Positions 9,468-21,136 of a stretch of DNA of 64,000 nucleotides are shown in pieces. The stretch covers positions 930,001 to 994,000 of the forward strand of contig JAFEKR010000019.1 of the NCBI GenBank assembly GCA_019022495.1, written 5' to 3'. Position numbers and translations under genes: made by a program. The notes beneath the pieces are model-generated. The model was not told the origin of the DNA. It worked only from the letters and a program-made list of their open reading frames with translations, and made no database searches. Every line of letters begins with the position of its first letter. Positions within the stretch are counted from its first letter, which is position 1. The DNA is from Epichloe hybrida. Lineage: Eukaryota; Ascomycota; Sordariomycetes; Hypocreales; Clavicipitaceae.

Positions 9468-12400
9468 CTACTGATTTCCAGCGCTCCCATTGCCCACGGT
9501 CAGTAGCTTACCAGTCAAATGAATCATACACGTAGGATCCATAACCATTGCTCTGGAAATTTTCATGAAGCGGCCGGTCGAACCTTCCATTATTATGAGA
9601 TCGTCGCCCAATCTCTTTGTGAGAAGCCAGCCAAGTGGTCCCGGATGCCTCGTGGAACCCTCCATCTTAACTCGACCCTGATCCTTCCACTCAATGACAA
9701 GTCCACTCAAGGACTCCCAGCTGGAGCTCGGAACACTATAGTCCATGAAGCTAGTATCGCCCTCAAATTGAGATAGTATGGTATAATGGACATTCTCCAG
9801 GGCAAACTGACGGAAGCTTGCTCCCGGGCTGGGCTTGACAGCCAAAACATCCTGGAAGCGTGAGGCAAAGGCGACTTCCTGGGACGCAGCCGACTTTTCC
9901 TCCTCTGCAGAACCCTCTCCTAATTCGTAGATTCTTCCCTGGCCGGCGACATAGGCGCATCCTCTTGCACCGCTGGGATCGGCACCAAGCCACGTGGGGG
10001 CATCGAGCCAAGTAAAAGTCGCCTTTGCTGCTGAGAGAATCTTTCCAGAAGACGTCGAATACCATTGCGGCGGTTCGGAACCCAACATGACGACGGTTTC
10101 TCCGTGGCTCCATGTCTTCACCAAAGTCGCGAGTTCTGCACTGAGATCGCTCCGGTTCTGCTGCCAGACTTTGTCGACGCCGTAAAGCCTCGCACTTCTC
10201 TCGCTTGCAAGAATCAGGACAACTCCTTCTTTGGTGGTGTACCGTAATCCGCCCTCTGTCAAAGCTACTGTCTTGAATGGGTGCTCTACGAGCACGCCAC
10301 GACCATATGGCACGGCTTCAGCGTTGACAAATGGAGCCTTGAGACGAAATACTGTCTCGAGTTCCTTGCCCCGTACAGTAGGCTGAGCGTAAACGTGACC
10401 GCTGTCTTCCGACTCCATGTGCCACAGCCAAGCCTTGGATCCCCCCTCTGTCAGTCCTGCCATGTGCCGCGGTTTTCCACGTAGAGAGGGTCCTGCAACG
10501 ACAAATCGGTCACTGCAGAGCCAAGCTTGAACGGAGGAGCCCTCGGCATCGCTAAGGCCAACTATGGAGACAATTCCTGCGCCGTGGTCTTTGGCGAGCT
10601 TTGATAGTGCAGTCCACCAGGGGCCGCCGTCTACATCCTTTCCGCGGTGCTCGAGCCAATGATGGTTGACGGCTTCCAGAGCAAGGGTACGGTGCGTTGT
10701 CAAGCGGAGAATGAAACCCGCATCCGTAATGGAAAACAAGTTATTATTGGCGCTGAAGAAGTTTGAGATGGTTCCGAGCTCGGGGGAAATTGTGACAGGC
10801 CTTGGTTCCTCTGCCTGTTTGCCGTTTCCTCGTTGGACGACGAGCTTGTGTTGATTGTATGAGAAGAAGCAAAACAGTTCACCACTGTCACCTGTCGAAG
10901 CGATGGTTCCGACAAGCAGGTAATTAAGGTGAATGTCAGGATGGGGTTTGATAACAGTTCGGTCGGACATTCGTATCCAGAATTGATGGTAAAAGTAATG
11001 ATCTTTGCCTTTCGGTCCCAGCACAAAAATCAAATGGGGATCTATCGCCGCATCGATATCGGCTCCAGCTAGGGATTCGAATAGCTTGAGCTTGGGCAGA
11101 AGCTCGCTCGGCCCAGTGTAGTAGTCTTCCAGTAGAAGTGTAACCTCGCCTGCCCACTTGTCTTCTTGATGGAGTTTGGCAAGCAAGGCAGGGCCTCCAA
11201 CCATGCCAACGAGGTTCATGCTATCGGCGGTGAGAATATAATTGAGAGTTCCGAAGTGATTCTGGCTCAACTGGTGGCGGAAAAGAGCGTGAATCTGATT
11301 GTCCGCTGGATAAAAAATTAGTGATAAAGGTACAGGTACGCTACTTGTATGAAATAATTTCACCTACCATCTGCCCAGACGCGTTGAAGAGTTCTTTTAG
11401 AAAACGGGCATAGGGCATGGTACTTTGCTTCACAGACTCCGGTCGAAACGTCCACACGCCAGATGGCACTATGCTCTGTATTGTCGAAGAAGACTTTTCC
11501 ACCAGCAGTCAGGGCACCAACCTGCGCACTGTTGGTCAATTCTTCAGGGGCATCGATGGTGTAGAGAAGACGTTTGCTCGTCGGTTCGTAGAAGGCGCGA
11601 CCAACAGACTGGCCAGCGGGCGTTGTATACTTGTCCACGACGATGAGCGCGGTGCCAAGCAGGTGCTTGTCGCTCAAATCGTTGAGATGCTCTGTGAGTT
11701 TCTGACTTCCTCCCTGGTACTTGTCACCATCTTCCTTTATGGGGAAAGTGGTTTCATTGGGAAAGTCCACTTCTAGGATCTCGCCGTTGGGTTTGTAGAT
11801 GAGCATGGAACTGAATGAGGTGTCTGCCAAGTTCACCCGGACACCTGAGATTGAGACGGCCCGGGCCTCAACCACGATGTTCTCCCCGTCCAACTTTCCG
11901 CAGTCCAAAACCCAGAATGTGCTGCTCTCGCCCGAAGATAATGTCATGGCCACGCCGGGATTGAGCCCGATGGTGTAATTGGCTCCTGTGCCGTGTATGG
12001 TGTATTCGATGACATTGTGTAGGCTCTCATCCAGCTCTGCGACTTGAACTCGCACCGACCGATTGCCGAGACTGACCGCGATGGGTGTTTTCACAAACTC
12101 GTGTGTGATTTGATGAATGATGTATTCACTAGGAAAAATGTAAAAGTCATAGTCGAATCGCTCGTCTTCTTCGAGTCTCCGGATCACGTCGAAGCCGTAG
12201 TCATGTCGGCCTGTACAGAACGGAAGGATTTGCCATTCGTAGCTGATGAATGATTTGGGCGTGGCGGGCAGGACGATTGTGGTGTAGTCTCCAGTATTCG
12301 CAAGTTTTCCGCTGGCCGGGGCTCCGATGCCTTCTCGCACATTAATAGCCTGGGACTTATCCTGGATCATTCTGGGCTTATCGCCGACCCAGAAGAAGTA

Positions 12401-13297
12401 GTTGATTCTGCCTGACCCCGTGGATCCGTGCCAGGTGCGATAGATGCGTTGGCTGTCGAATTTGACGTTGCCGGCCGCGTCGATTTCGCTGATGACAGCA
12501 CCAAACAGAGGAACAAGAATCTCATGCTCTTCATCGTACTTGAATCCTCCAGCTCTGTAGGCTTCGTCGGCGTCACCGAAATAGCGGCCCACATACTTTG
12601 CTTTTTCGGCAATTTGTGCAAAGCCGGATGCCAGAGCGCCAACGCCAATGGCAAGTCCTCCGAGAATGACACTGACACCTCCCATGACGGCGACGGCGGT
12701 AGTGGCTCCTATGAGTCCGGCACCAATAGTACCAGCACTTGCTAGGAACGTAGCCGAATCAAAAGCCAACTGTGTGCCAAAGACGGCTTTCTGTGCATCG
12801 TTGTCCGTGTGGGCAAGCTCGTAGGCGTCGAGGACAACGTTGGCACCGCCAAGGAGCACGCCGAAGCCTTCTGAGACATTACCAAGACGTTCGACGAGAG
12901 TTGTCAGCGACGATTTGGCCACTTGCCCCGTCTCAAGCATATCCTTGACGAGATCGACCATCTTCCCAACGTCACCCAAAGTCTGCTGACCCATCTGGGT
13001 GAGGTTGAGATAGCTGTGTATCTTGAGCGCGTCTGCGAGCTCGGCGTTGGTCTTGCTCTTCTTGCTCTCTTCAGTCTTTTTGCCGGCAAAGTGCTCTATC
13101 AGTGTTCTCACAATAAACATTGCATTAAAGCCATCAATGGCTTCGGCGTGCGCCAGGTTTTCCTCCCGCATAAACGACCCTGACTCGAACTCGTGTGTTT
13201 TGCTTAGAGTCTCGAGGTGCTCATCTAGACGCGCCTTGAAATCTTTGATGGCGGGACTTTCCGTACTATAATCCTGAAGGTAAGCAAAGCGGCACAC
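9468..13297 (-). CDS. Large protein resembling the pore-forming/delivery region of TcdA/TcdB-type toxins, 5' end apparently missing
   Basis: Two long frames join across a 62-nt GT-AG intron (11306-11367), giving about 1255 codons. The joined frame is continuous, and no internal stop was seen. The open frame runs back past 13297 without an ATG; the first in-frame ATG is at 13171. A splice-acceptor-like sequence (GCTTACCTTCAG) lies at about 13276-13287, so an upstream exon is missing or lost. Residues 1-170 are helical. Residues about 170-230 are strongly hydrophobic and Gly/Ala-rich, and could form membrane hairpins. They are followed by ISEIDAAGNVKFDSQRIYR (269-287), GSTGSG, and LPATPKSFISYEW, the order seen in the TcdA_TcdB_pore family (large clostridial toxins and the Mcf-type insect toxins of Photorhabdus/Xenorhabdus). 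The C-terminal half is beta-rich with Trp/Gly-rich repeats. No glucosyltransferase or cysteine-protease domain is present. Function in this fungus is unknown, and toxicity is not shown by the sequence. Confidence 0.6.
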
Positions 13298-13338
13298 CCC
13301 GACTATTCTTTCTGGCCTCTTGTGACCAAAGCAGTAAC

Positions 13339-14097
13339 ATGGGTGTATTAGTATTTGGACGTGTGCATTTATTATATATCAACGTGGAAGTAAATGGGCA
13401 CAAAGTGAAAGCTTTGGTAGACTCTGGAGCCCAAGCCACTATCATGTCCCCTGCATATGCCGAAGCATGTGGCATCATGCGGCTCATCGACACCAGGTTC
13501 GCTGGAGTAGCTCGCGGTGTCGGCACAGCCAAGATTCTCGGTCGTGTTCACTCGGCACAAATCAAAGTCGGGAACCTTTTTTTGCCTTGCAGCTTTACCG
13601 TGATGGAGGGAAAGACAACTCACTTGCTTCTCGGTTTGGACATGTTGAAGCGATACCAAGCCACCATCGACTTATCCCGTGACCGACTCATCATCCAGGG
13701 CGAAGAAGTTCCGTTCTTGGGAGAAGCCGACATCCCCAAGGATGAAGAGCCGGTGGAACAGGAAGCTACGATTCCTGGTCCTGCTGGCACCACCATTGGG
13801 CAGGAAACCGGTGCTGTTCTGCCTCCGAAACGACCATCCGCTGCTCAGACGGCCGCATCGTCGTCGTCGCCACCACCACCCGCAGAACAACCCTCAAGAA
13901 CCAACCCAGCAACTTCCACCCACGCAATCTCTTCTACTCCCGCGGCTCCTGATTCCGCAACCGCAACCGCTACCAACGTCACTCCTGCCCATGTGGATAA
14001 TCTTATTGCCATGGGAGCCACGAGAGAACAGGCTGTACAGGCTCTGCAGGCAGCCGAGGACAACGTTGAAGTAGCAGCAGGTTTGATCTTCTTTTGA
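13339..14097 (+). CDS. DDI1: 5'-truncated DDI1-like aspartyl protease / UBA protein
   Basis: The 252-residue frame opens directly in the retroviral-type aspartyl protease domain: VFGRVHLLYINVEVNGHKVK, then the catalytic DSGAQATIMSP at residues 28-38, and the LLLGLDMLKRYQA motif. It continues through a Ser/Pro/Thr-rich linker to a C-terminal UBA domain (about 214-250, LIAMGATREQAVQALQAA). Complete fungal Ddi1 (about 430 residues) also has an N-terminal ubiquitin-like domain and a helical domain. Both are absent, and no plausible upstream exon exists before the minus-strand toxin-like gene begins 41 bp away. Homology starts abruptly at about base 13350. The ATG at 13339 could be fortuitous. Ddi1 is a proteasome shuttle/protease acting on polyubiquitinated substrates. 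This copy keeps the catalytic Asp and UBA but has lost the proteasome-docking part. It could be a pseudogene or an expressed short form. Confidence 0.8.
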   Translation: MGVLVFGRVHLLYINVEVNGHKVKALVDSGAQATIMSPAYAEACGIMRLIDTRFAGVARGVGTAKILGRVHSAQIKVGNLFLPCSFTVMEGKTTHLLLGLDMLKRYQATIDLSRDRLIIQGEEVPFLGEADIPKDEEPVEQEATIPGPAGTTIGQETGAVLPPKRPSAAQTAASSSSPPPPAEQPSRTNPATSTHAISSTPAAPDSATATATNVTPAHVDNLIAMGATREQAVQALQAAEDNVEVAAGLIFF

Positions 14098-14390
14098 TCA
14101 TTTTAGTGAACTCCACAGGCACTCGTGAATGCATAGCGTGCACTTGCAGGTTGGAAAAGACGAGGAACGAAAGGATGGGGAGCTCGCTTTGGTTGCAGCC
14201 TTTTTCGATTTTCCAAAGAACAACATATTGATCATATAGAGATTGGTCTTGGACGATGTATTCAGATCAGAGTGCATGAATCATGAGAGATGGGCGTCAG
14301 GAAGCAAATAAAAATGTAAACAATCTTTTTCCGCGCGTCTTGCTCTCCCTCACACACAGTCGTTTCCACTTCTTCCAAATTCACCACCTT

Positions 14391-16070
14391 CTATCGAATC
14401 TTGTACACGCACGGCTTTAAAATAGACGCCTCGTTTTCATCTTCATCCTTGGCCTCACCCTCATCCCACTTTGGCGCAAAGCCCCTCTTCTTCTTCAATT
14501 GACCTTGCACTTTGTCCCCCTGGAGCTGCTGCACACCTTTGCCTTTTGTAGGCGAAGCACCCTTGATGAAGTGCATCTTGACAAACATCCTATTCGACAG
14601 GTCCACAGCCTCTGCCCTCTCGCCTTGCAAGATGAAGCCTCGTTTCTGAAGAGCCTCAATAAAGGGGGTGACATCTGTCTCGCGACGACGATCTTCCGAC
14701 CCGTCCACCTCGACGGCTAGGTCCTCCCCGTGAAGAGCGCCTGCCTGCGCGGCCTGCGCGAGTTTTGCCTTTTTGCTGAGCGCCACGTTGTTCTTCTTGC
14801 GGTTGCCAACGCTGTGCTCGACGACGGCCTTGTTTCGAGCCGGTCCGAAGCGGGACTTGATCTCGGCAACCCACAGCTCGCCTTTCCAGTGGAGAACGCG
14901 GTAGGCCTCCTCGACGAAGTCGATCCAGTTTGTGCCCATGAGGGCGAGGCAGAAGATGGCGATGTTGACGGACCCATCTTCCAGGGGGAGGTTGGCGATG
15001 TCAGCTTTGGTGACGAGCGGGCTGAGGCTCTGCAGGTCGAAGCTCTTGATGTCAAGGCGGAGCTTGGCCGACTCCTTCTGCAGCGAGGCTGCGAGCCGGG
15101 CGTCGCCGCAGCCCAGGTCGGCAATGGTGCAGGTTCCCATGGTACGAGGCAGAGCCATCTTGTTGGACCGTTGTTGGGAGGGCGGAGGAGGAGGAGGAGG
15201 GCCAGGCCGGCCCTTGGTCGGCGGCGGGCGGGCCTTTGCTCGGCTGCGAATGTCGGAGAGGAAGCTGTCGACGGGGTTCTCGGGCCACACTTTGACTTGC
15301 CGGCGGAACCCCTCGTGGTACTCGTCGAACATCTCGGGAGAGTCCTGGAACAGCCCGAATGCTTCGGCCGATGGCTTGGTGTAGAGCGTCTCATTGAGGT
15401 GTCTGAAGCGCGCGGAGATGAGCTTCTCGCGCATAGACGCCTGCAGCGGCGTGAGCTTTGACGGGGCTGGCGGCAGTGAGGATTGTGCGGCGGCGCCGTC
15501 CAGCTTGGATGCTCTGGCCGATGACGAGGCGTCGCTGGGCTTGGAATTCCCCTCGTCTTGAGTGGAAACGACTGGTGTGTCCTCATTGAGCGACTCGTTC
15601 TGGCCCTTGGCACGTTTTCCCTTGTTCCCGTCCTCATCATCCTTGTCCTTGTTGCCCTGTTTGCTCGACGAAGCCTCATTGTTCTTGGTCTTGGTCTTGG
15701 TCTTGCCCTTGCCCTTCTTGCTCTCAGCAGTCAAACGCGGACACGGGGTCAGTGCCGAAGCCGACCCCGAAGCCGCAGAGGACTCCTTCTTCCTCATGCG
15801 CTTTGCCGGCGCAGCAGTATCATCGCCACTCGCCTTGTTCCCCTCGGCTTTCCCTTTTGCCTTGCCCTCGACCTCGCCCCGGCCCTCCACCACACTCTCA
15901 TACAAATCGGCGACGTTGGCAGCCGTGACATTCTGCGACTCCGCGCCAGGGCCATTGCCCCTCTTGCGCTTCCTGGATTTTGAGGCGGACGGTCCACTGC
16001 CGGCTTTGGCTGAAGATGTCTCGGGTTTCAAGGCGTCTGCGGATACGGACCAGCCTGGGACGGCGAACAT
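14391..16070 (-). CDS. RRP8: RRP8, 25S rRNA (adenine-N1)-methyltransferase
   Basis: Single exon. I place the start at the ATG at 16070, giving 559 residues beginning MFAVPGWSVSADALKPE, the usual start of the family. The frame remains open 38 codons further upstream, but that part looks like leader. Residues about 25-210 are a low-complexity Lys/Ser/Ala/Glu-rich nucleolar-type region with KSRKRKRG and other basic clusters. The methyltransferase domain (PF05148) begins near residue 220 (RFRHLNETLYT) and includes SAM-binding motif I ADLGCGDARLA (317-327), DIANLPLEDGSVNIAIFCLA and WVAEIKSRF. Rrp8 methylates one adenine of the large-subunit rRNA in the nucleolus. A proline run inside the domain is an insertion. 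Its neighbour downstream on the other strand is the DDI1 fragment. Confidence 0.92.
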   Translation of the reverse strand: MFAVPGWSVSADALKPETSSAKAGSGPSASKSRKRKRGNGPGAESQNVTAANVADLYESVVEGRGEVEGKAKGKAEGNKASGDDTAAPAKRMRKKESSAASGSASALTPCPRLTAESKKGKGKTKTKTKNNEASSSKQGNKDKDDEDGNKGKRAKGQNESLNEDTPVVSTQDEGNSKPSDASSSARASKLDGAAAQSSLPPAPSKLTPLQASMREKLISARFRHLNETLYTKPSAEAFGLFQDSPEMFDEYHEGFRRQVKVWPENPVDSFLSDIRSRAKARPPPTKGRPGPPPPPPPSQQRSNKMALPRTMGTCTIADLGCGDARLAASLQKESAKLRLDIKSFDLQSLSPLVTKADIANLPLEDGSVNIAIFCLALMGTNWIDFVEEAYRVLHWKGELWVAEIKSRFGPARNKAVVEHSVGNRKKNNVALSKKAKLAQAAQAGALHGEDLAVEVDGSEDRRRETDVTPFIEALQKRGFILQGERAEAVDLSNRMFVKMHFIKGASPTKGKGVQQLQGDKVQGQLKKKRGFAPKWDEGEAKDEDENEASILKPCVYKIR

Positions 16071-19003
16071 GTTGGTTTGTGCTTTGGGCGATGGCCGCTC
16101 CGGTGAAGGTCTTCTAAGGAGCGAGCACGGGGGCAAAGACTCAAAATCGAATGAACTGTATGCAAGAGGACGCTGCAATTGCAATTTGCAACTGGAGATT
16201 TGACCCCTCCCCCAAATGCCTAAATTGCTGTCTGATGCTTCTTTTCTTTCAGGAAATTTTAAAATGGGTCGCGATCTTATCGAATGGTCCGTGCTTGGGC
16301 TTATCGCCTGGTTCTGAGTGACCTGGAAAAAGTAAACGGAAAAGTGTACATGAGCCCCTTTTGCCCTAGTTTAATTATACCTATAGTTAATAAGTATACA
16401 TGAATCTGAAAAGAAATATAGATGCTCACATCATTAAATCAGCTACGTCTTATGATTATTTATATTTAAATCGAACTTCAATGTTAACCCGTTTCAATAG
16501 TGGGGCTGGCTAGGAGGAAGCTTGAAACTCTTCTACATGTCTTGTTAGTCAGCTTTAAAAAAAAAAAACTAAAAAAACTGTTCGTGTTTATACTACAAGT
16601 CATCAACGTTTTGAAAGTCGTGCAAGTGTGTCGGCGACGTGTCAAGAAAGACCGTCTCACCAAGCAGCAGGGTACATATTGTCCGCCACAGGTCATAGAT
16701 CGACTTACGAAGTGCACGTCACAGGAGCCAGTACCGCATCTCAGTGCACAGGTTACACAGTACCCAGAACCCATTGTGCCAGATCCCCCATGTTCAGATC
16801 GGCGGAGAAGTGCCTCCGATGCTCTCCGCCAAATGTCCCTCGGCACGCGGCATGCGGCGAGCCAGACCTCTGGAATTGTGAGGTTCCACCAGCAGATTGT
16901 TTGAACGAGAGATCCGGGCTGAGCTGGCAGGTTTCGGGTCAGAGGGCGGCTTTCCCTTCGACAGCTCTGAATTCATATCTGCATGTCCATCTCCGGGTGG
17001 CCATCTGTCATTTATTATCCTTATTCTGTCTCGCTAACTGAGACGCCTGGCAAGCGCCTGGCTCTGCGACAACTAGAAGGGGGGCTCGGATACTCGCATC
17101 CAATGTCCCATGAATGTCCCATGAGAGCCTTGTCAAAGCTGACATGGCACGAACAGGGGCTACACTATGATCAGGAATTGCACTTGTGATAAGAATTGGG
17201 AGGGAGGAGGGAGGGGGGGGGGGTTTGCATCAGCGCGGGTCGCACCCAGCATTTCGCACCACAAGCATACCCGTCCTATTGACGCTAATAAACACACCCT
17301 GATGCAAGGCCACTCGCCAGAGAAGATCGCGTAGGAACTGGGATAGCTAGTGTGTTGACCATGGCGGTGACACTGACCGGATTATCGGGTGGTAGTACCG
17401 TCGATGCCAGGTTCTCATGGTACCTGCACCTTCCATGTACTACTCCATCTTCTCTCCTGCTTGAGTCTCTAAGAAAAAGGGCAGTTACCGACGATCGGTA
17501 TCTAGTCTTTCGGCTCGGACACTCTGGTAATTACTGGTCTACCGACGTTACTAGCCAAGGAAATCAGCAGAGTACGGAGTCAGGATCTGTTGCTTGGACA
17601 ATGTTGTGGGCACCCATGTTGTGTGACCATTTGTAACAACAACAAATGGTCCTGAAATGTGGAACTGAACATGAAGTAGTTTGCTGAGATGTGCTCTGTC
17701 TGTAGTGTGGCACGTTAGTCTGATCTGAGAAGGGTACTTGTACAAATTTATGGATTGTAAATAACGGATTGAGTTTGACTTGAAAGGGACCCATGTAAGC
17801 CGCAGTCTTACATATCGGAGCTTACAGACCATGGGAACTAACATTAGCAAGTCAGTAATGCGTGATATGAATGAACATGTTGATTTTAAGCCAGTAAGAC
17901 CGCACCATCTGTGAGGTTCAAGAAAAATGTTTGCGCAACATCTGTCATTCGAGCATCATTTTGCATACGTGGGCCAATTTCCATCGGCGCAGGTTGGAGC
18001 GGCATGTGGTAAGCAAAAGAGCAGAGGGAATATGCCAGCTTGCTCGGTTTTGTGGTTTCCGATAAAGTAATGTCTAGATGCTTTATTCTCATAAGCCTAT
18101 TAAGACGGGTGACAGGACGCCGCTCGATGTCAAACTGGCTCATGGATACGGATTAGACTCAGCCAATCCAGGTATCGTTCTATTACGGCTTGCCTGTGAG
18201 TGTTCCGGGGTCCTCACGCCAGATTGAGAGAAGTCGATCAAGTAGAGTATGTACTCAGATAATGATGCCCTCAATATGATTCGCCCATATACCTGCAAAC
18301 CCCTTTCAGAGCCTCTTCATAATGAGGCCCAGATTTCTTGGCCCAAAGACAAGTAGAGCACTATCATGAGGGCCTGGTGCAGCACAACGCTGCTGGGATG
18401 CGAGAGGCTTGCAACCCAACGCAAAGGCCCCCATTGTCGGTGTTACGTCGTACAGGTGCGTCTCGAAGTGGAGTTGCCGTCTATTGCACATCCTGTTTGT
18501 CCATTCAAAATGCTTGTAGCATGTGTTCGCGGCTGAGCAGAGACGAAATGCTGTGTGAGGAGAGGTATCCAAGCAATCCTTTCTGGGTGGGACGGAAGAA
18601 GTTGTGCATTTGGCGTTGGAAAGTCGATGCCTTTTCTGGGGAAGTGAAATCGAAATCGAATCCTGGGCGACTTAACTCCGTAAATGGAGGCTATTCGGTC
18701 ATTGTTTGCTGACGTTGGGTTGAAGAAGTCCCGTGCGAGGAGGAGAAAGTACGGAGTAGAAAGTTTGCTTCATTTTTTTTTTTGGGGCCGGCGGGGCTCG
18801 ATGAGAGCCACATGCCTGCCTGGACACAGTCTGGATTGGCTGATTGGGCAAATGACGCAGTTGGGAGCCAATTGCATGTCCCAAGCCGGCATATTGTCCA
18901 CGGGATTGTTCAATGCCGCAAGTGAACCTGACGATGTTAATACATAATAGTCGTCAGCCCATTATTTGGTAGAAACCGCTGGTATCAATGGGAAGGCGCC
19001 AGC

Positions 19004-19039
19004 TTCAAATGCATCAAATGCGTCAAATGCGTCAAATGC
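19004..19039. repeat. 9-bp tandem repeat, 4 copies
   Basis: Four consecutive units of the form (T/A/G)TCAAATGC lie in the gene-free stretch between RRP8 and the Zn2Cys6 gene. No coding context. Confidence 0.8.
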
Positions 19040-19973
19040 GCTGGTGGGTCTAAAAATGTGACGATTCGTGACGACTTGGATCACACCCTTGTTGAACTTG
19101 ATGTCGAGCCACGACACGACCTGACGTCTTTTTCCCGCTCTCGGCGATTGTGGCGGGACCGGCGGGGCGAGTCACAGACGAGGCCAGACAACACATACAT
19201 GTACTCTGTGCTATTTATCGACCGTTGGAACCGTTTTGGAAAGAAATAATAGATAATCGTACATAATCCGTGGTGGGAGAGATTGTACAAGTCGGCGCCC
19301 CGCGGCAGCTCCCGAGTAGAGAGGTCTCACTCAGACATCCACCACGATTTCTTCAAGGCTCTCGCTCACCTTGTTCTATGTCACTCCGAAGTACTCCGTA
19401 AATTCCTCCAATTGGCCTCTCCGTAGATCCACGTTACATTTCTCCGGGCGGCCTCCTCAACCAGTCAACGACTTACCGAGTACTTGACAGGTTTGGGCCC
19501 TGAAACAAGAAGGGCAATGGATTTGAACAAGGACTACGGATTACGGACTACTCACTAGAAAAAAGAGGCAAATGATAAATACACCTGCCGTTGCAGGCAC
19601 TCGCGCAACCCGGTGAAGAGTGCTCGGGAACCGCGTGCGCGAGACTCTCTCTGAGCGCCGCAACCTCGTCCACTAATTCGACCTGGCCGGGCAGCGACCT
19701 CGACGGCTGTGTAGAATGCATATGTACATGTAGCATGGAGAGGCGCTTAATACAAGACAAGTTGGTGTTGGTGCTTGTGGTGTATCACGAAAGAGACGGC
19801 GATGGGCCCCCTGGCAAGCGCAAGCCAGGGGGGCTCGGGGTACATGCACGGACGTACGGATTACATACATACAGTCAGTACCTCCATGGCCCGTACGGAG
19901 TCGGAGCAGCAGAGCCGCGCCCTGGGCCCAGCCCCTGTCAAGATGCTGTGTCGGGGTCCTGGCATTTGGCTTG

Positions 19974-20017
19974 TGCTGTGCCGTGCCGTGCTGTGCGTGC
20001 TGTGCCGTGCTGTGCCG
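19974..20017. repeat. Short GC-rich imperfect tandem repeat (GTGCTGTGCC-type units)
   Basis: Alternating GTGCCGTGC and GTGCTGTGC words occur for about 44 bases, noncoding by context. Confidence 0.6.
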
Positions 20018-21136
20018 ATGCTCTTCCAGTACTCGGCTTGCCCTCAACAACTGCACGGGCAGGCTTCAACACGGATGCTACAGCCCAGGAAGGTACTTGC
20101 GTCCATGAGCAGCCACATTATCGCCCGCCTCGTCCCAGCATCGTCCTCATCTTCATCCTCAACCCCCTCCTCCATAGCTACGTCGCCTCTACCTTGTTTC
20201 GTCTCGATCCGCTTCCCTTATCTGCAGCAGCTTGACTTCACAGCCCCATCCGAATAACTTCTTGTCGTTTGTCCATGATTCTTGTTCCAACACAACGCTC
20301 CGCCGGATCGAATTTGTCGGACCCAAAGCTACTTCTTGGCCCCAACGACAGCTAACACCACCACTCCATCTACTCTCGCCAGAGGCTGCTTGCACTTTTT
20401 TCCTTCACCTACACGATAGGTGTTCTTCAAGTCGGAATTTCACCATGCCATTGGAGGCCGGGTATTCTTTCAGATTGGACGCTTTTCCGCTTGCCATATA
20501 TTTGAACCGCGTCCCACCTTCCCATTGACAGCAAATCGCGAGGGAAGAAAGAGGGACCTATCACCCCGGCAGGCCAAGGGTCCGGTCATGTCTTTTTCTT
20601 CACGTTGACCACTTTTGATATTCTCGACACAGATCCATCGCCTCCGAAGCTCCTCATTTCTGACATAACGCTACCCTCCCATCTCGGGACCTACCGCCCA
20701 TCTGTCCATTTGCTTTGGTGTTACACAAACTGCGTTTCACGCTTCCCAGCGGCTCTGTTCCTCGAAGCTCAACTCCTAGTTTCTTGTTCCTTCCCTGATC
20801 TTCTAACCTTTCCTTCCCTTTTCTTTTCCTTGCTGGCTTAGTACATGCGCCATCCCTTGCTGCTTTCCCCGTTTAAACCTATTCTTTTTTGCCAGAGCTG
20901 TTCAGTTACTCGACCGGAAGCTCTATCAGCCTTGTGAGGATTTGTGGATCTTGTACATGGGCAACGTCGAGCCGGGAAATTGACGGAAGGAAGACCTTGG
21001 AAAAGAAACTACTGCCTTCGTGGAAACTCGCACCATGTAAGAGCATACACGGTGGCACATTCTGCATTCGAACCAACCTCCCGTCGATTTTTTCATTTCA
21101 CACCGCACGCCGTCTATCGTAGAGAGCGGTGGCATA

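Larger units (their letters stand above)
16071..21136. other. About 5 kb without a supported gene, including the leader of the Zn2Cys6 gene
   Basis: Many short ORFs occur on both strands, but none shows domain content, codon consistency or extension by splicing. The left part (16300-16470) is locally AT-rich. A G-run lies at 17206-17223. The right part (about 20260-21136) is pyrimidine-rich, as in long fungal 5' leaders, and precedes the regulator gene, so it probably contains that gene's promoter and 5' UTR. No tRNA was found by eye. Confidence 0.5.

Noticed and set aside
14717..15679. Long ORFs overlapping RRP8 in other frames on both strands
   Set aside because: Arg/Ser/Pro- or Gly/Leu-rich shadow translations of GC-rich coding sequence; no domains.
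19591..20257. Overlapping ORFs of 160 and 214 codons upstream of the Zn2Cys6 gene
   Set aside because: Cys/Ser-rich translations of simple GC-rich repeats (GTGCCGTGCTGTG type) with no domain; two frames equally open.
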